Assembly (NCBI RefSeq): GCF_934277605.1
Contig: NZ_CAKQVD010000003.1
Coordinates: 1-64,000 of the forward strand
DNA: 64,000 bases
Direction of reading: 5' to 3'
Origin: an uncultured Anaerotignum sp.
Lineage (GTDB): Bacteria; Bacillota; Clostridia; Lachnospirales; Anaerotignaceae
Positions within the stretch are counted from its first letter, which is position 1. Every line of letters begins with the position of its first letter. The notes under the pieces were generated by a model. The model ran no database searches and was not told where the DNA came from. It worked only from the letters and a program-made list of their open reading frames with translations. This document shows positions 61,818 to 64,000 of the stretch, one piece after another. Position numbers and translations under genes: made by a program.

Positions 61818-63002
61818 ATGAAAGAGTTTGAATTAAAATATGGCTGCAATCCAAACCAGAAGCCTGCAAAAATCTTTATGGAGGATGGCAGTGATTTGCC
61901 CATCGAAATTCTTTGTGGCAGGCCGGGCTATATCAATTTTTTGGATGCGTTTAACAGTTGGCAGTTGGTAAAGGAAATCAAAGAGGCATTGGGTATACCT
62001 GCGGCAACCTCCTTTAAGCACGTTAGCCCCACCTCTGCGGCAGTCGGCACACCAATGAGTGATGCGCTGAAAAAGGCTTGCTTTGTGGATGATATCGAAG
62101 ATTTGGATGCTTCCCCGCTTGCACTGGCTTACGCAAGAGCCAGAGGGACAGACAGAATGTCCTCCTTCGGCGACTGGATTGCGCTGAGCGATGTTTGTGA
62201 TGCAACAACCGCAAGGCTGATTAAAAGAGAGGTTTCCGACGGCATTATTGCGCCCGGCTACACAGAGGAAGCACTGGAAATTCTGAAAACAAAGAAAAAA
62301 GGCAACTATAATATCGTTAAAATCGATCCTAATTATGTGCCTGCCGTGCAGGAAAAGAAGCAGGTGTTCGGCATTACCTTTGAACAGGGCAGAAATAACT
62401 TTGCCATCAATAAAGCTCTTTTGGAAAATGTGGTAACCGAAAACAAGAATCTGCCCGAGGAGGCAAAGCGTGACCTGATTATCGCATTGATTACACTGAA
62501 ATATACACAGTCCAACTCCGTATGCTTTGCAAAGGACGGACAGGCCATCGGTGTTGGCGCAGGGCAGCAGTCCAGAATCCATTGCACCAGATTGGCAGGC
62601 AATAAAGCAGATATCTGGCACCTCAGACAGCATGAAAAGGTATTAAATCTGCCTTTCCTGCCTACTGTCGGCCGCCCCGATAGAGATAACACCATTGATA
62701 TTTATATCTCCGATGATTACGAGGATGTTTTGGCTGAAGGTACATGGCAGACATTGTTCTCCGAAAAGCCCGAACCTCTGACAAAGGAGGAAAAGAAGGC
62801 ATATCTTTCCACAATCAAGGGTGTAGCGCTTGGCTCTGATGCCTTCTTCCCCTTCGGCGACAATATTGAACGTGCGGCAAAGAGCGGCGTAAGCTATATC
62901 GCAGAGCCCGGCGGCTCCATTCGGGATGATAATGTGATTGAAACCTGCAATAAATTCGGCATGGCAATGGCATTCACAGGCATGAGATTGTTCCATCACT
63001 AA
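61818..63002 (+). CDS. stand-alone AICAR formyltransferase (PurH transformylase domain only)
   Basis: Formylates AICAR to FAICAR with 10-formyl-THF. ATG 61818 follows GAAAGGAG. At 394 residues it corresponds to the C-terminal two thirds of PurH: LKYGCNPNQKPA, SFKHVSPTSAAVGTP (Lys/His of the active site), SNSVCFAKDGQAIGVGAGQQSRIHCTR, and DAFFPFGDNIERAAKSGV. The N-terminal MGS-fold cyclohydrolase domain of bifunctional PurH is absent; the PurO-like gene upstream fills in. Confidence 0.9.
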   Translation: MKEFELKYGCNPNQKPAKIFMEDGSDLPIEILCGRPGYINFLDAFNSWQLVKEIKEALGIPAATSFKHVSPTSAAVGTPMSDALKKACFVDDIEDLDASPLALAYARARGTDRMSSFGDWIALSDVCDATTARLIKREVSDGIIAPGYTEEALEILKTKKKGNYNIVKIDPNYVPAVQEKKQVFGITFEQGRNNFAINKALLENVVTENKNLPEEAKRDLIIALITLKYTQSNSVCFAKDGQAIGVGAGQQSRIHCTRLAGNKADIWHLRQHEKVLNLPFLPTVGRPDRDNTIDIYISDDYEDVLAEGTWQTLFSEKPEPLTKEEKKAYLSTIKGVALGSDAFFPFGDNIERAAKSGVSYIAEPGGSIRDDNVIETCNKFGMAMAFTGMRLFHH

Positions 63003-63022
63003 TCGGGAAAGGAGCGGATAGA

Positions 63023-64000
63023 ATGAAAATTATGGTAGTCGGTGGCGGCGGCAGAGAGCATGCCATCATTAAAAAAATCAAAGAAAACCCCGCAGTGACA
63101 GAGCTGTATGCACTGCCCGGCAACGGCGGCATTGCCAAGGATGCCGTTTGCGTGGATATTGCCGCAAAGGATGTTGACGGCGTGGTTCAATTTGCAAAGG
63201 AAAAGGCAATTGATTTTGCTGTGGTTGCACCGGATGATCCTCTGGTGCTTGGCATGGTGGATGCACTGAATGCAATCGGTATTCCTTGCTTTGGCCCCGA
63301 TAAAAAGGCGGCAATTCTGGAGGGCAGCAAGGTGTTCTCCAAAAATCTGATGAAAAAATACGGTATTCCTACGGCAGCGTATGAAGTGTTTGATGATATG
63401 GAAAAGGCATTGGCTTATCTTGAAACCGCACCTCTGCCGACAGTTGTGAAGGCGGATGGCTTGGCATTGGGCAAAGGCGTTATCATTGCGGAAACAAAGG
63501 AGCAGGCACAGGATGCCGTACGCTCTATGATGGCAGATAAGGTGTTCGGCGCAAGCGGCGACCATATCGTTATTGAAGAATTTATGACAGGCCCTGAGGT
63601 TTCCGTTCTTGCCTTCACAGATGGCAAAACAATGGTTCCCATGGTTTCCGCAATGGACCATAAGAGAGCCTTGGATGGAGATAAGGGGCTGAACACCGGC
63701 GGCATGGGTACCATTGCACCCAACCCCTTCTATACTGATGCTGTGGCAAAGGAATGTATGGAAAAGATTTTTGTGCCTACCATGGAGGCAATGAATCAGG
63801 AGGGACGCACCTTTAAGGGCTGCCTGTTCTTCGGTCTGATGATTACACCTGCCGGCCCCAAGGTAATTGAATATAACTGCCGCTTCGGCGATCCCGAAAC
63901 ACAGGTGGTTCTGCCCCTGCTGGAAAGCGATTTGCTGACCATCATGCAGGCAGTAGCGGCAGAAAGGCTGGCTGATGTTGAAGTAAAATTCAGCGATAAG
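63023..64000 (+). CDS. purD: phosphoribosylamine-glycine ligase (partial, runs off the right edge)
   Basis: Makes GAR from phosphoribosylamine and glycine. The first 326 codons are in the window. ATG follows AAAGGAG. Motifs: MVVGGGGREHAI, LPGNGGI, the ATP-grasp core VVKADGLALGKGV, and GLNTGGMGTIAP, with NCRFGDPETQ near the edge. The usual GPE-x-PL motif reads APDDPL, a variant. About 90-100 residues should be missing. Confidence 0.94.
   Translation, partial: MKIMVVGGGGREHAIIKKIKENPAVTELYALPGNGGIAKDAVCVDIAAKDVDGVVQFAKEKAIDFAVVAPDDPLVLGMVDALNAIGIPCFGPDKKAAILEGSKVFSKNLMKKYGIPTAAYEVFDDMEKALAYLETAPLPTVVKADGLALGKGVIIAETKEQAQDAVRSMMADKVFGASGDHIVIEEFMTGPEVSVLAFTDGKTMVPMVSAMDHKRALDGDKGLNTGGMGTIAPNPFYTDAVAKECMEKIFVPTMEAMNQEGRTFKGCLFFGLMITPAGPKVIEYNCRFGDPETQVVLPLLESDLLTIMQAVAAERLADVEVKFSDK

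Overview
The window looks like a chromosome segment from an anaerobic, endospore-forming Clostridia (probably Lachnospiraceae or a close relative; this is inferred from gene content, not from a marker search). Supporting genes are the sporulation set (sigK, the spoIIA operon, yunB, a BofC-like protein), a pyrophosphate-type phosphofructokinase, ClpC, a clostridial pyruvate carboxylase, an archaeal-type ProRS under a T-box, and class 1B (pyrD/pyrK) dihydroorotate dehydrogenase. Only the first 1.3 kb is clearly accessory: a tyrosine integrase ending beside the 3' end of guaA, a known island integration site. The rest is core genome.

Layout. 1-1.3 kb: end of an integrated element. 1.3-6.5 kb: guaA diverging from an AzgA-type purine permease, then pfp and a BofC-like gene. 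6.6-14.2 kb: a candidate small RNA, a cytoplasmic GH13 amylase, an RluA-type pseudouridine synthase, clpC, a small conserved protein and radA. 14.2-22.9 kb: pyruvate carboxylase, a hypothetical gene, yunB, a class A PBP and a cytosolic parvulin. 23-25.9 kb (minus): folC, a 50-residue ORF and a zinc-ribbon/TPR membrane protein. 26-30 kb: mltG-trmR-trhP, then a MarR regulator. 30-32.9 kb: sigK head to head with spoIIAA-spoIIAB-sigF, then a zinc-ribbon gene and a 33-residue peptide gene. 33.2-35.7 kb: two different GAPDH genes in tandem with CggR-like operator palindromes. 35.7-38 kb: a KdpD/KdpE-like two-component pair. 38-49.6 kb: lysA, a DMT exporter, T-box-proS, two cysteine hydrolases, an M29 aminopeptidase, an SH3/NlpC-P60 hydrolase, an orphan NitT/TauT-type ABC pair and a propeller/coiled-coil protein.

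49.6-58.5 kb (minus) holds a long pyrimidine operon, pyrC-carB-pyrK-pyrD-pyrF-pyrE-pyrB-pyrI, without carA. It diverges from a purine operon (58.6 kb to the right edge): ZTP riboswitch-purE-purM-purN-purO-like-AICAR transformylase-purD. De novo pyrimidine and purine synthesis therefore start back to back from one roughly 400-bp control region. The last two steps to IMP are carried by separate proteins instead of bifunctional PurH.

Promoters, terminators, the T-box, the ZTP riboswitch and the CggR-like operators were found by eye. Nothing was aligned or searched. The best leads for follow-up are the gap operator and cofactor arrangement, the small RNA candidate at 6.64 kb, the small ORFs outside normal gene-length cutoffs, the sigK/spoIIA head-to-head pair and the split PurH.
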